From contig CAMCYO010000003.1 in assembly GCA_945884695.1 (NCBI GenBank), positions 62,001 through 126,000 on the forward strand: a stretch of DNA of 64,000 nt, in the 5' to 3' direction. Source of the DNA: Streptomyces griseus. Lineage in GTDB: Bacteria > Actinomycetota > Actinomycetes > Nanopelagicales > Nanopelagicaceae. The notes beneath the pieces are model-generated. The model ran no database searches and was not told the origin of the DNA. It saw only the letters and a list, made by a program, of their open reading frames with translations. Positions 12,066-20,831 of the stretch are shown piece after piece. Made by a program: the position numbers and the translations under genes. The stretch's first letter is position 1. Every line of letters starts with the position of its first letter.

Positions 12066-12682
12066 TGGCTGTTAATCCAACTCAAACTCGCGAAGGCGCA
12101 GATGCCCCCAAGGGCAACGATCGCCGAGAACGTCGTGAACGTCGCGATGACCGTCAGCAAGAGAAGAGCCCATTCATCGAGCGCGTGGTTTTCATTAACC
12201 GCGTATCTAAGGTTGTTAAGGGTGGTCGTCGCTTCTCATTCACCGCACTTGTTGTTGTCGGCGATGGCAATGGTCAAGTGGGCATTGGTTATGGAAAATC
12301 AAAAGAAGTTCCACAAGCAATTGCTAAAGCCGTTGAAGAAGCGAAGCGATCTTTCTTTAAAGTTCCACGCATTCAAGGAACTATTCCTCACCCATCACAA
12401 GGTGAAGCAGCAGCTGGCGTAGTTCTCTTGCGTCCTGCAAGTCCAGGAACTGGAGTTATTGCTGGTGGTCCAGTGCGTGCAGTACTTGAGTGCGCTGGTA
12501 TTACCGATGTGCTCACAAAATCTTTGGGTTCAAACAACGCAATCAATATGGTTCACGCCACCGTTGCTGCGCTGAAGCAACTCGAAAGTCCAGAGGCAAT
12601 TGCACTTCGTCGTGGACGTCCACTTGAAGATGTTGCACCTGCAGCAATTATCCGCGCTTCGCGATTAACGGTAGGTGCATAA
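12065..12682 (+). CDS. rpsE: 30S ribosomal protein S5
   Basis: 205 residues. A charged N-terminal extension of about 40 residues (rich in Arg/Asp/Glu) precedes the S5 double-stranded-RNA-binding-like domain ([40 protein letters not shown]) and the C-terminal domain ([25 protein letters not shown]). S5 lines the mRNA entry and decoding region. Single-base overlaps join it to rplR and rpmD. Confidence 0.98.
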   Translation: MAVNPTQTREGADAPKGNDRRERRERRDDRQQEKSPFIERVVFINRVSKVVKGGRRFSFTALVVVGDGNGQVGIGYGKSKEVPQAIAKAVEEAKRSFFKVPRIQGTIPHPSQGEAAAGVVLLRPASPGTGVIAGGPVRAVLECAGITDVLTKSLGSNNAINMVHATVAALKQLESPEAIALRRGRPLEDVAPAAIIRASRLTVGA

Positions 12683-12864
12683 TGCCTCGTTTAAAAGTAA
12701 CTCAAATTCGTTCCAAGGTGGGCAGTAAGCCAGAGTTGCGCGACACGTTGCGCTCTCTTGGTTTAAAGCGCATCAACGATGTTGTTGTTCAAGAAGATCG
12801 TCCAGAAATTCGTGGCATGGTTCACGCCGTTCGCCACTTGATCAAGGTTGAGGAGGTCGAATAA
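12682..12864 (+). CDS. rpmD: 50S ribosomal protein L30
   Basis: 60 residues: [33 protein letters not shown] through [17 protein letters not shown], a complete short bacterial L30. Its ATG overlaps the rpsE stop by 1 nt, and rplO starts 2 nt after its own stop. Confidence 0.98.
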   Translation: MPRLKVTQIRSKVGSKPELRDTLRSLGLKRINDVVVQEDRPEIRGMVHAVRHLIKVEEVE

Positions 12865-12866
12865 CC

Positions 12867-13307
12867 ATGACACTCAAAGTTCATCATCTCCGTCCAGCCC
12901 CTGGTGCAAAAACTGTAAAGACTCGTAAGGGTCGCGGTGAAGCATCAAAGGGCAAGACTGCAGGTCGTGGTGGTAAGGGAACTCGTGCCCGTAACCAAGT
13001 TCGCGCAGGATTTGAAGGCGGTCAGCTGCCTTTGGTTATGCGCTTGCCTAAGTTGCGCGGTTTCAAAAACCCTGCGCGCGTTGAATACCAAGCGGTCAAC
13101 GTTGCACTCATCAATGCTCTTTATCCAAAGGGTGGCACAGTCACAGTTGAAGATCTTGTTGCCAAGGGCGCCGCTCGCGACGGCCTTCCAGTCAAGATCC
13201 TTGGCAATGGAGAAATCGCAGTTAAGGTAAGCGTCCAAGCTCATAAGTTCTCAGGCTCTGCAGTGGAAAAGATTGCAGCAGCAGGTGGGTCAACAAAGAC
13301 TTTGTAA
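12867..13307 (+). CDS. rplO: 50S ribosomal protein L15
   Basis: 146 residues with the Gly/Lys/Arg-rich N-terminus ([21 protein letters not shown]), the [19 protein letters not shown] segment and the C-terminal [17 protein letters not shown] region. L15 is a late 50S assembly protein. GAGGAGG upstream, inside the end of rpmD, serves the ATG. It is the last spc ribosomal gene; secY follows after 49 nt. Confidence 0.98.
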   Translation: MTLKVHHLRPAPGAKTVKTRKGRGEASKGKTAGRGGKGTRARNQVRAGFEGGQLPLVMRLPKLRGFKNPARVEYQAVNVALINALYPKGGTVTVEDLVAKGAARDGLPVKILGNGEIAVKVSVQAHKFSGSAVEKIAAAGGSTKTL

Positions 13308-13356
13308 TTTAACTGCCATACGTTGTACTTCGTGAAGTGAGAGAGGAAGAGGATCC

Positions 13357-14652
13357 GTGCTAGCAGCATTTGGTAAGGCCTTCAAGACACCTGACTTGCG
13401 CAGGAAGATTTTCTTCACTCTTTCAATCATGGGCTTATTCCGGTTTGGATCTGTTGTTCCAACTCCAGGCGTCTCATATGTAAACGTGCAGACCTGTTTA
13501 AAAGAGGTTCAATCTGGTGGCCTCTTTGGTTTGATTAACTTATTTAGCGGTGGAGCACTACTACAACTTTCAGTTTTTGCCCTCGGAATCATGCCTTACA
13601 TCACTAGCTCCATTATTGTTCAACTTTTGACAGTGGTTATTCCTCGTTTTGAAGCGCTCAAGCAAGAAGGTCAATCTGGCACTGCCAAGTTAACTCAATA
13701 CACCCGTTACCTCACCATCGGTCTTGCAGTATTGCAATCAACAGGACTTGTTGCCGTTGCTCGTACGCCAGGACGCTTAATTGCCGGATGTGACGCAGCA
13801 ATTATTCCTGATACTTCATGGCAGCGAATTGTCACAATGATTTTCGTAATGACTGCCGGAACCTCGGTCATCATGTGGCTGGGCGAATTGATTACTGATC
13901 GCGGAGTCGGTAATGGTATGTCAATCTTGATTTTCACATCTATTGCTGCAGGATTTCCTGGAAACTTGTGGAGCATCAAACTACAAAAGGGACTCTTTGC
14001 TTTCTGTTTTGTTCTTGCAGTGGGAGTTTTGGTGGTTGCAGCAGTTGTATTCGTGGAGCAAGCACAGCGGAGAATCCCAGTTCAGTATGCAAAGCGCCAA
14101 GTTGGACGCCAAAGCTATGGCGGAACTAGCACCTACATTCCAATTAAAGTAAACCAAGCAGGCGTTATCCCCGTAATTTTCGCCTCTTCTTTGCTCTATA
14201 TCCCATCGCTGATTGTTAACTTCACTAACTCTCAAGCAGCGTGGGCAGTGTGGATTAGCCGAAACTTTGTTAAGGGCGATCACTGGATTTACATCCTTTC
14301 TTATGCAGCAATGATTATCTTCTTCACCTATTTCTATGTTGCAATCACATTCAACCCAGATGAAGTTGCTGACAATATGAAAAAGTACGGGGGATTTGTT
14401 CCTGGAATTCGTGCAGGTCGCCCAACTTCTGAGTATTTGCAATATGTACTTTCAAGAATTACAGCCCCTGGTTCGTTGTACTTGGCATTTGTTGCCATCA
14501 TTCCGATCTTGGCTCTCATTCTTTTCGGTGCAACTCAGAACTTCCCATTTGGTGGAACAGCTATCTTGATCGTCGTCGGTGTAGGACTTGATACTGCTAA
14601 GCAGATTGAAAGCCAGCTACAACAACGCTCATATGAGGGGTTCTTGCGCTAA
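13357..14652 (+). CDS. secY: Protein translocase subunit SecY
   Basis: 431 residues forming the ten-helix channel of the Sec translocon. Recognisable parts are the first membrane helix (KIFFTLSIMGLFRFGSVVPTPGV), the plug and FSGGALLQLSVFALGIMPYITSSIIVQLL, the cytosolic loop with QRRIPVQYAKR, and the C-terminal GFVPGIRAGRPTSEYL region. The start is GTG behind GAGAGGAAGAGG. It overlaps adk by 1 nt, so secY, adk and probably map are coexpressed with the spc operon. Confidence 0.98.
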   Translation: MLAAFGKAFKTPDLRRKIFFTLSIMGLFRFGSVVPTPGVSYVNVQTCLKEVQSGGLFGLINLFSGGALLQLSVFALGIMPYITSSIIVQLLTVVIPRFEALKQEGQSGTAKLTQYTRYLTIGLAVLQSTGLVAVARTPGRLIAGCDAAIIPDTSWQRIVTMIFVMTAGTSVIMWLGELITDRGVGNGMSILIFTSIAAGFPGNLWSIKLQKGLFAFCFVLAVGVLVVAAVVFVEQAQRRIPVQYAKRQVGRQSYGGTSTYIPIKVNQAGVIPVIFASSLLYIPSLIVNFTNSQAAWAVWISRNFVKGDHWIYILSYAAMIIFFTYFYVAITFNPDEVADNMKKYGGFVPGIRAGRPTSEYLQYVLSRITAPGSLYLAFVAIIPILALILFGATQNFPFGGTAILIVVGVGLDTAKQIESQLQQRSYEGFLR

Positions 14653-15299
14653 TGCGTTTAGTCCTGGTTGGACCACCAGGTGCGGGTAAAGGAACACAAG
14701 CGCAATTCTTGGCTACGCACTACTCCATTCCACATATATCTACTGGAGATATCTTCCGTGCCAACTTAAAAGAGGGAACACCTCTTGGTATCCAGGCGAA
14801 GTCATTTATGGACCGTGGAGAATTAGTACCTGATTCAGTAACCAATGAGATGGTTAGAGATCGTTTAACAAAAAGTGATGTCAGCAATGGCTTTCTTCTC
14901 GATGGATTCCCACGAAATGTGGCCCAGGCGCAAGTATTACGAGATATTTTGAAAGAGAAAAACACGCCCCTAGATGCGGTCCTTGAGTTAGTAATCCAAA
15001 GAAGAGAAATAGTCCTTCGCTTATCAGGACGTCGTACGTGTCGTAATTGCGGAAAAGTTTGGCACTTAACCTATGACAAGCCAACAACTTTTGATATTTG
15101 TGATTCTTGCCAAGGCGAGCTCTACCAACGAGAGGACGACAAGGAAGAAGTCGTTACTCGTCGCCTAGAAGTTTACGAAGAGCAAACTGCTCCTATTGTG
15201 GCCTTTTATGAAAGTGAAGGTTTACTGATTTCAATAAGCGCTACCGGCTCTGTTTCAGAGATAACAGATCATGCGATTAAAGCACTAGCTAAATCCTAG
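14652..15299 (+). CDS. adk: Adenylate kinase, zinc-lid form
   Basis: 215 residues. It interconverts AMP + ATP and 2 ADP. P-loop GPPGAGKGT (7-15), the NMP-binding HISTGDIFR, and GFLLDGFPRN are present. The LID domain is the long type with a Cys4 zinc site (C130, C133, C150, C153), as in Gram-positive enzymes; many high-GC Actinobacteria instead have the short-lid form, so the zinc lid deserves note. Starts on the TAATG junction with secY. The stop TAG is reused as the start of the -10 hexamer for map. Confidence 0.97.
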   Translation: MRLVLVGPPGAGKGTQAQFLATHYSIPHISTGDIFRANLKEGTPLGIQAKSFMDRGELVPDSVTNEMVRDRLTKSDVSNGFLLDGFPRNVAQAQVLRDILKEKNTPLDAVLELVIQRREIVLRLSGRRTCRNCGKVWHLTYDKPTTFDICDSCQGELYQREDDKEEVVTRRLEVYEEQTAPIVAFYESEGLLISISATGSVSEITDHAIKALAKS

Positions 15300-15311
15300 A
15301 ATATTATTATG
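15297..15311 (+). promoter_or_regulatory. Leaderless promoter -10 for map
   Basis: TAGAAT (15297-15302) lies 6 nt before the map ATG (15309), and no Shine-Dalgarno sequence precedes that ATG. This fits the actinobacterial leaderless arrangement, with transcription starting at or next to the A of ATG. It would let map be expressed apart from the spc operon. Confidence 0.55.
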
Positions 15312-16121
15312 CCAATTCAGATTAAGACTTTAGAACAACTCCAAACTATGCGACGTGCCGGTCTACTGGTGGGCCAGACTCTGGAATTATTGAAAACTTC
15401 TATCAAAGTCGGAATGCGCACTGACGCACTTGACGCCATCGCAGCAGCAAATATTAAACGTGGTGGTGGAACATCAAATTTTAAAGGGTATCGGGGATTT
15501 CCAGCCACAATCTGCGTTTCAGTTAACGATGAAGTTGTCCACGGGATTCCAGGTGATCGAGTGCTTGAAGAAGGCGACGTAGTTTCAATCGATTGTGGAG
15601 CAATTATAGATGGTTGGCATGGAGATGCAGCGTTCTCAGTAGGCGTTGGCAAAGTAGATCCGCAAGATCAAAAGATGATGGATGTCTGTGAGGAATCAAT
15701 GTGGCGTGGGATTTGCGCAGGTTCTAATGGCGCAAAGTTAACCGATATCAGTTATGCGATCGAAGAATATATAAAGTCTCAAGGCAAGTATGGAATTTTG
15801 CAAGAATATGGCGGGCATGGCATCGGAACTGAGATGCATCAAGAGCCACACGTATTAAATTTTGGCAAAAAAGGGTTAGGTCCTGAAATTACACCGGGAT
15901 TTGCTCTAGCAATTGAGCCAATGATTACTCGAGGAACTCATAAAACTAAAGTTCTCTCCGATGACTGGACAGTTGTTTCTCACGATAAATCCAGAAGTTC
16001 ACACTTTGAGAATTCGTACTGCATTGCCCCGGATGGCAAACCATTTGTGTTGACCGCTATCGATGGTGGCAAAGCACGACTGGGGGCTTTGGGTGTCGAG
16101 ATCTCTGCTCTGCTCGCATAA
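15309..16121 (+). CDS. map: Type I methionine aminopeptidase
   Basis: It removes the initiator methionine from nascent proteins. The 270 residues keep the pita-bread metalloprotease ligands D95, D106, H170, E203 and E234, with the substrate-side H78 in DEVVHGIPG. There is no N-terminal zinc finger or SH3-binding extension, so it is a short cytosolic form. It lies 9 nt after adk. A -10 hexamer close to the ATG and the absence of a ribosome-binding site suggest a leaderless transcript. Confidence 0.97.
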   Translation: MPIQIKTLEQLQTMRRAGLLVGQTLELLKTSIKVGMRTDALDAIAAANIKRGGGTSNFKGYRGFPATICVSVNDEVVHGIPGDRVLEEGDVVSIDCGAIIDGWHGDAAFSVGVGKVDPQDQKMMDVCEESMWRGICAGSNGAKLTDISYAIEEYIKSQGKYGILQEYGGHGIGTEMHQEPHVLNFGKKGLGPEITPGFALAIEPMITRGTHKTKVLSDDWTVVSHDKSRSSHFENSYCIAPDGKPFVLTAIDGGKARLGALGVEISALLA

Positions 16122-16221
16122 TCACCCCCGATTGTGAGCTTTTTTACAGGTGTGGCACGAACTACACCCGTGTAAGCCTCTAGAGCTCATAGGCGATTTC
16201 CCTTATACCCCCGCCTGGCTT

Positions 16222-16227
16222 TAGAAT
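16222..16227 (+). promoter_or_regulatory. Candidate -10 element upstream of infA
   Basis: TAGAAT stands about 50 nt before the infA start in the 155-nt map-infA gap. No good -35 sequence is seen at 16-18 nt. The preceding TCAC...GTGA followed by a run of six T (about 16124-16147) may act as a weak terminator for map. Confidence 0.35.
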
Positions 16228-16276
16228 CACCTTTCGCTTTACGTCAATTCCACATGCACAGAAGAGAAGGTATCGC

Positions 16277-16498
16277 TTGGCCAAGAAAGATGGTGCTATC
16301 GAAATCGAGGGCACTGTTGCTGAAGCGCTACCTAATGCGATGTTTCGCGTGGAGTTAACGAACGGGCACAAAATTCTCGCTCACATCAGCGGGAAGATGC
16401 GGAAGAACTACATCCGTATCCTTCCAGCCGATCGTGTCATCGTGGAGTTGAGTCCATACGATCTCACCCGAGGTCGGATTGTTTATCGTTACAAGTAA
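16277..16498 (+). CDS. infA: Translation initiation factor IF-1
   Basis: 73 residues, an S1-type OB fold: [48 protein letters not shown] and [24 protein letters not shown]-1 blocks the A site during initiation. The family N-terminus shows that the start is the TTG at 16277, with GAGAAGG at 16264-16270. It is the first gene of the alpha-operon block; rpmJ follows after 62 nt. Confidence 0.97.
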   Translation: MAKKDGAIEIEGTVAEALPNAMFRVELTNGHKILAHISGKMRKNYIRILPADRVIVELSPYDLTRGRIVYRYK

Positions 16499-16560
16499 TT
16501 CTTTTAAGAATTAGGTGTTCGTAAATAATTTTAGATGTAGAAAATGAAGGAGGGCAGCTC

Positions 16561-16674
16561 ATGAAAGTTAAGCCAAGCGTGAAGAAAATTTGCGAAAAGT
16601 GCAAAGTTATTCGTCGCAAGGGTCGCGTCATGGTTATCTGCGACAACCTCCGACATAAGCAACGTCAGGGCTAA
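16561..16674 (+). CDS. rpmJ: 50S ribosomal protein L36, zinc-binding
   Basis: A 37-residue gene: it starts [19 protein letters not shown] and ends [12 protein letters not shown]11, C14, C27 and H32 form the zinc site, so this is the C+ form of L36. AAGGAGGG (16547-16554) is a near-perfect Shine-Dalgarno sequence 6 nt before the ATG. Its place between infA and rpsM is the classical one. Confidence 0.97.
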   Translation: MKVKPSVKKICEKCKVIRRKGRVMVICDNLRHKQRQG

Positions 16675-16766
16675 GAAGTAAAAACTTAAATCGTCGAAAG
16701 ATGGATTAAGGAAAGTGTTACGCGTGGCGCAACTGCGAGAAATATCGAAAGATAAATCACGCAGAC

Positions 16767-16800
16767 CCTTGGACCGGTAGGCCAAGGCCCATCAATTGAT
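16767..16800 (+). promoter_or_regulatory. Hairpin and palindrome in the rpsM leader
   Basis: CCTTGG (16767-16772) pairs with CCAAGG (16782-16787) around a 9-nt loop, followed at once by the perfect 10-bp palindrome ATCAATTGAT (16791-16800). Both lie in the 172-nt gap between rpmJ and rpsM. In other bacteria S4 represses the alpha operon through a leader at this place, but no sequence match to such a leader is claimed. Confidence 0.3.
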
Positions 16801-16846
16801 CGGGAGCGTTGCGGAGGACCTATCGGTTTAATGAATGGTTGGTTAT

Positions 16847-17224
16847 ATGGCACGTCTTGTCGGTGTTGATCTACCGCGCGAAAAGCGCGTTGAGGTCGCA
16901 CTCACCTATATTTTTGGAATGGGAATAACCCGTTCTCAAAAAACTCTCGCGGCAACTGGCATTAGTCCAGATACACGCGTTAAAGATCTTCAAGAGCCAG
17001 AGTTGGCAAAACTCCGTGAGTTCATTGAAGCTAACTTCAAAATTGAAGGCGATTTGCGACGTGAAGTCGCTGCCGATATTCGACGTAAAGTCGAAATTCA
17101 AAGCTACCAAGGTATTCGTCACCGCAAGGGACTTCCTGTACGTGGTCAGCGCACACATACAAACGCTCGTACTCGTAAGGGTCCTCGTAAAGCAATTGCC
17201 GGTAAGAAAATGGTGACTAAGTAA
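16847..17224 (+). CDS. rpsM: 30S ribosomal protein S13
   Basis: 125 residues from the ATG at 16847: [59 protein letters not shown] and the basic tail [17 protein letters not shown]13 bridges the 30S head to the 50S subunit. An in-frame ATG at 16835 would add four residues (MVGY); homology favours 16847, although GGAGG at 16813-16817 is far from both. It overlaps rpsK by 1 nt. Confidence 0.95.
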   Translation: MARLVGVDLPREKRVEVALTYIFGMGITRSQKTLAATGISPDTRVKDLQEPELAKLREFIEANFKIEGDLRREVAADIRRKVEIQSYQGIRHRKGLPVRGQRTHTNARTRKGPRKAIAGKKMVTK

Positions 17225-17658
17225 TGGCCGCTCCTAAAGCAAAACCAGCTGCAGCAACTACAAAAGCTGCACCAAAAGGAAAAGTAAAAATTCGCAAGAA
17301 GGAGAAGAAGAACGTTGCTGTTGGACAGGCGCACATCAAGAGCACTTTCAACAACACGATCATCTCCATAACCGACTTGACTGGAGCAGTTATCTCTTGG
17401 TCTTCATCTGGCCAAGTTGGCTATAAAGGCTCACGTAAGTCCACTCCCTTTGCTGCTCAACTTGCTGCAGAATCAGCAGCTCGTCGCGCGCAAGAGCATG
17501 GCTTAAAGAAAGTTGATGTTTTTGTTAAGGGTCCAGGATCTGGACGCGAGACAGCAATTCGTTCATTGCAAGCAGCCGGTCTGGAAGTTGGTGCCATCTC
17601 TGATGTCACACCAGCACCACATAACGGCTGTCGCCCAACCAAACCACGTCGAGTTTAG
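17224..17658 (+). CDS. rpsK: 30S ribosomal protein S11
   Basis: 144 residues. About 30 Ala/Lys-rich residues precede the S11 core ([46 protein letters not shown]) and the C-terminal [17 protein letters not shown]11 forms the platform with S6/S18 and contacts the Shine-Dalgarno helix. TAATG junction with rpsM; 16 nt to rpsD. Confidence 0.98.
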   Translation: MAAPKAKPAAATTKAAPKGKVKIRKKEKKNVAVGQAHIKSTFNNTIISITDLTGAVISWSSSGQVGYKGSRKSTPFAAQLAAESAARRAQEHGLKKVDVFVKGPGSGRETAIRSLQAAGLEVGAISDVTPAPHNGCRPTKPRRV

Positions 17659-17674
17659 GGAAGGAAGAAAATAA

Positions 17675-18301
17675 ATGGCTCGTTATACCGGTGCAGACTG
17701 CAAGCGTTGTCGTCGCGAAAAAGTAAAGCTCTTCCTTAAGGGCTCTAAGTGCGATGGTCCAAAGTGTCCAATTGAATCTCGTCCTTATCCACCAGGGCAA
17801 CATGGCCGTGGTCGTGCAAAGGAATCTGAATACCTACTTCAGATGCGCGAAAAGCAAAAGTGCGCACGTATTTACGGCGTATTGGAAAAACAATTCCGTG
17901 GATATTACGAAGAAGCTAATCGTCGCCAAGGTAAGACTGGCGAGAACTTGCTCGTACTTTTGGAGACTCGTCTCGATAACGTGATTTTCCGTGCAGGCTT
18001 TGCAAAGAGTCGCGACATGGCGCGCCAGTTGGTTCGCCACGGACACTTCACTGTGAACGGAAAGAAAGTAAATATTCCTTCTTTCCGTGTAACCCCCATG
18101 GACATCATCGATGTACTTCCAAAATCACTAGATCTCACACCATTCATCGTCGCAAGCGCTGAACTTGGTGAAAAGACAGTACCTGCGTGGATGGAAGTGG
18201 TGGGTGGGCAAATGCGCATCCTAATCCACGGAACTCCTGCTCGTGCCGTGATTGATACCCAAGTTCAAGACCAGCTCATCGTTGAGTTCTACTCCAGATA
18301 A
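17675..18301 (+). CDS. rpsD: 30S ribosomal protein S4, zinc-binding
   Basis: 208 residues. The N-terminal domain keeps the zinc cysteines C9, C12, C26 and C31; the central S4 RNA-binding domain contains RLDNVIFRAGFAKSRDMARQLVRHGHFTVNGKKVNIPS. S4 starts 30S assembly and often represses the alpha operon. The ATG follows AGGGAAGGAAG. rpoA follows after 91 nt that hold a 7-bp hairpin. Confidence 0.98.
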   Translation: MARYTGADCKRCRREKVKLFLKGSKCDGPKCPIESRPYPPGQHGRGRAKESEYLLQMREKQKCARIYGVLEKQFRGYYEEANRRQGKTGENLLVLLETRLDNVIFRAGFAKSRDMARQLVRHGHFTVNGKKVNIPSFRVTPMDIIDVLPKSLDLTPFIVASAELGEKTVPAWMEVVGGQMRILIHGTPARAVIDTQVQDQLIVEFYSR

Positions 18302-18349
18302 TTTTTGGATTTGCAGTACCCGTACTACCTAGAACTGAATAGAAATGAT

Positions 18350-18371
18350 GGAGATCAAATAGTGGATCTCC
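18350..18371 (+). promoter_or_regulatory. 7-bp hairpin in the rpoA leader
   Basis: GGAGATC (18350-18356) pairs perfectly with GATCTCC (18365-18371) around an 8-nt loop, with no T-run after it. It ends 21 nt before the rpoA GTG and 9 nt before the GGAGGAG at 18381-18387. It might stabilise or process the mRNA, or modulate rpoA translation; nothing more can be said from sequence. Confidence 0.3.
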
Positions 18372-18392
18372 CTGACATATGGAGGAGCAATA

Positions 18393-19406
18393 GTGCTAAT
18401 CGCACAACGTCCCACCCTCGTTGAAGAACCAGTTAGTGAAAACCGTTCTCGGTTCATCATTGAACCGCTAGAACCAGGTTTTGGATACACCCTCGGCAAC
18501 AGTATGCGCCGTACTCTGCTCTCCTCAATTCCAGGAGCTGCAGTGACAAGCATTCAAGTTGCTGGCGCTCTTCATGAATTCACCATTCTTGAAGGTGTAA
18601 AAGAAGACCTCACTGACATCGTTTTGAACATTAAAAACTTGGTTTTTTCATCCGATAACGATGAAGAGACTATTGTTTACATCCGCAAAAGCGGCGCCGG
18701 AACTGTAACTGGTGCCGACATTGCCGCGTCCGCTGGCGTTGAAGTTCACAACCCTTCACTTCACATTGCAACTCTTAACGGAAAAGCCAATCTTGAGATT
18801 GAGCTAACTGTTGAGCGTGGTCGTGGCTATGTCACCGCAGTACAAAATAAAGTTTCTGGCGCGCCAATTGGTCGCATTCCAGTTGACTCTATCTATTCAC
18901 CTGTATTAAAGGTTACCTACAAAGTTGAGGCAACTCGTGTTGGTCAACGTACCGACTTCGATCGCCTCGTTGTAGATGTCGAAACCAAGCCATGCATGAA
19001 GCCACGCGATGCGGTTGCATCTGCCGGTAAAACTCTTGTTGAGCTCTTCGGACTTGCTCGCGAACTCAATCTTGATGCTGAAGGCATTGAGATGGGGCCC
19101 TCTGCTGTTGATTCTGCTCTCGCTGCTGACCTAGCTCTTCCTATCGAAGATCTAGATCTCACAGTTCGTTCATATAACTGCTTGAAGCGCGAAGGTATTC
19201 ACACAGTTGGAGAACTCGTAGGACGAAGTGAAGCTGATTTACTTGATATTCGTAACTTCGGTTCGAAATCAATTGATGAAGTGAAGGCAAAGTTAATCTC
19301 TATGGGAATGTCCCTTAAGGATTCACCTGCTGGCTTTGATCCAACACAGCATCATAATTACGACGCTATTGTCGACGACGAATTCGTTGATTCAGAGCAG
19401 GCCTAG
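18393..19406 (+). CDS. rpoA: DNA-directed RNA polymerase subunit alpha
   Basis: 337 residues. The N-terminal dimerisation domain shows [25 protein letters not shown]; the C-terminal domain (about 250-320) contains [45 protein letters not shown], which contacts UP elements and activators. GTG start with GGAGGAG at 18381-18387. It lies between rpsD and rplQ, 10 nt before rplQ. Confidence 0.98.
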   Translation: MLIAQRPTLVEEPVSENRSRFIIEPLEPGFGYTLGNSMRRTLLSSIPGAAVTSIQVAGALHEFTILEGVKEDLTDIVLNIKNLVFSSDNDEETIVYIRKSGAGTVTGADIAASAGVEVHNPSLHIATLNGKANLEIELTVERGRGYVTAVQNKVSGAPIGRIPVDSIYSPVLKVTYKVEATRVGQRTDFDRLVVDVETKPCMKPRDAVASAGKTLVELFGLARELNLDAEGIEMGPSAVDSALAADLALPIEDLDLTVRSYNCLKREGIHTVGELVGRSEADLLDIRNFGSKSIDEVKAKLISMGMSLKDSPAGFDPTQHHNYDAIVDDEFVDSEQA

Positions 19407-19416
19407 GAGATAAAAA

Positions 19417-19929
19417 ATGCCAAAACCAAGTAAAGGTCCTCGTTTGGGCAGTGGCCCATCGCACGAGCGGTTACTTCTAGGAACTCTTGCCGAACAACTT
19501 TTTCAGCACGGAAAGATCACAACAACTGAGGCAAAAGCTAAGCGCTTGCGTCCCCTTGCAGAAAAGTTGATTACTTTTGCAAAGAAGGGCGACCTTGCTT
19601 CACGTCGTCAAGTAATGACCACTATTTCAAATAAGAGTGTTGTACACACACTTTTTACTGAGATTGGTCCTCGCTTTGAAACACGCAATGGTGGTTACAC
19701 AAGAATTACAAAGATCGGTCCTCGCAAAGGTGACAATGCCCCAATGGCAGTCATTGAAGTGCTCACTGATGGAACACCTGCAAAAGCTGCAACTGTTGCT
19801 GAAGCAGAAAAAGCAGTGAAGAAGGCAGCAGTAAAGAAAGCTCCCGCTAAAGCAGAAGCAAAAGAAAAGAAAGCTCCAGCTAAGAAAGCTGTAGCCAAAA
19901 AATCTGCTTCTAAGAAAGCTGCTGAGTAA
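19417..19929 (+). CDS. rplQ: 50S ribosomal protein L17 with Ala/Lys-rich tail
   Basis: 170 residues. The L17 core occupies about 1-120: [57 protein letters not shown], then [25 protein letters not shown]. The last ~45 residues are almost only Ala, Lys and Glu in repeated [10 protein letters not shown] units, an actinobacterial-style extension likely to be disordered. AGGAG precedes the ATG. It ends the alpha operon, with a hairpin at 19956-19984. Confidence 0.97.
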   Translation: MPKPSKGPRLGSGPSHERLLLGTLAEQLFQHGKITTTEAKAKRLRPLAEKLITFAKKGDLASRRQVMTTISNKSVVHTLFTEIGPRFETRNGGYTRITKIGPRKGDNAPMAVIEVLTDGTPAKAATVAEAEKAVKKAAVKKAPAKAEAKEKKAPAKKAVAKKSASKKAAE

Positions 19930-19948
19930 CAACTCAACATAAGCGTCC

Positions 19949-20782
19949 ATGACCGAACCCACTCTCTTGCCCGAGAGTGGGTTTCGTCGTCTTAGGATTG
20001 AACTTGCATACGATGGCACGAACTATTTTGGTTGGGGCAAACAACCAGATCGCAGAACTATTCAAGAAGAGATTGAAAGCGCACTCAGCACCATTTCACG
20101 GGTAAAGATTGACAGCGTTGTTGCAGGTCGTACAGATGCTGGAGTTCACGCTGTTGGTCAGGTAATTCATGTAGATGTTCCAGAAGGTCTTAAAATCGAA
20201 GATTTACTCTTTAAATTAAACACTCTTCTTGATGAAGACATCCGAATACATAAAGTAGATATTGCCGAGCCTGGCTTTCATGCTCGTTTTTCAGCCCTTC
20301 GCCGGCATTACATCTACAAGATTGTGGATGGTAATCAAGTGGTTGCCCCATTAATGCGCTTTGATATCGCACCCTGGTATCGCACCCTTGATATTGATCA
20401 AATGAACGAAGCAAGCCAACTTCTCATTGGCGAACATGATTTTTTTGCATTCTGTAAGTTTCGTGCAAGCTCCACAACGATTCGCAATTTGGAAAGATTT
20501 GATTGGATTCGTGATGGAGAAGGCGTATTAATCGCCAATGTTGTGGCCGATGCCTTTTGCTACTCAATGGTTCGCAATCTAGTTGGCGCAGTAGCATGTG
20601 TGGGAGAGGGCAGATTTTCACCTTCATGGATTACTTCAGTTCTTACCAATGCCGAGCGAATCTCAGATGGCATGGTTTTTCCTGCCCGTGGCTTGACGCT
20701 AAAGAAAGTGGAGTATCCAGCTGCAGATCAGCTAATGGCACGGCTTGAATCCACTCTCCGCCGTCGAGGAGATGAGGAGTAG
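19949..20782 (+). CDS. truA: tRNA pseudouridine synthase A (positions 38-40)
   Basis: 277 residues. TruA makes pseudouridine in the anticodon arm. The catalytic Asp is D63 in GRTDAGVHAVGQV; LRIELAYDGTNYFGW near the start and ARFSALRRHYIYKI are typical. The only plausible starts are ATG at 19949 and TTG at 19967; most TruA proteins begin just before the RLRIELAYDG strand, so the first ~13 residues are uncertain. The 5' coding region contains the 11-bp hairpin, which may act as terminator or attenuator. It lies between rplQ and rplM as in many bacteria. Confidence 0.95.
   Translation: MTEPTLLPESGFRRLRIELAYDGTNYFGWGKQPDRRTIQEEIESALSTISRVKIDSVVAGRTDAGVHAVGQVIHVDVPEGLKIEDLLFKLNTLLDEDIRIHKVDIAEPGFHARFSALRRHYIYKIVDGNQVVAPLMRFDIAPWYRTLDIDQMNEASQLLIGEHDFFAFCKFRASSTTIRNLERFDWIRDGEGVLIANVVADAFCYSMVRNLVGAVACVGEGRFSPSWITSVLTNAERISDGMVFPARGLTLKKVEYPAADQLMARLESTLRRRGDEE
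19956..19984 (+). terminator. Hairpin after rplQ, lying inside the truA start
   Basis: AACCCACTCTC (19956-19966) pairs with GAGAGTGGGTT (19973-19983) around TTGCCC, an 11-bp perfect stem followed by TTCGTCGTCTT. It lies 26 nt after the rplQ stop, where a terminator is expected, but also within the first codons of truA if the ATG at 19949 is used. Confidence 0.6.
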
Positions 20783-20831
20783 GAAGAAGTGGTGCTCTTA
20801 GCCGAGCTTCTGAGCAAGGAAATAGGCTGTT

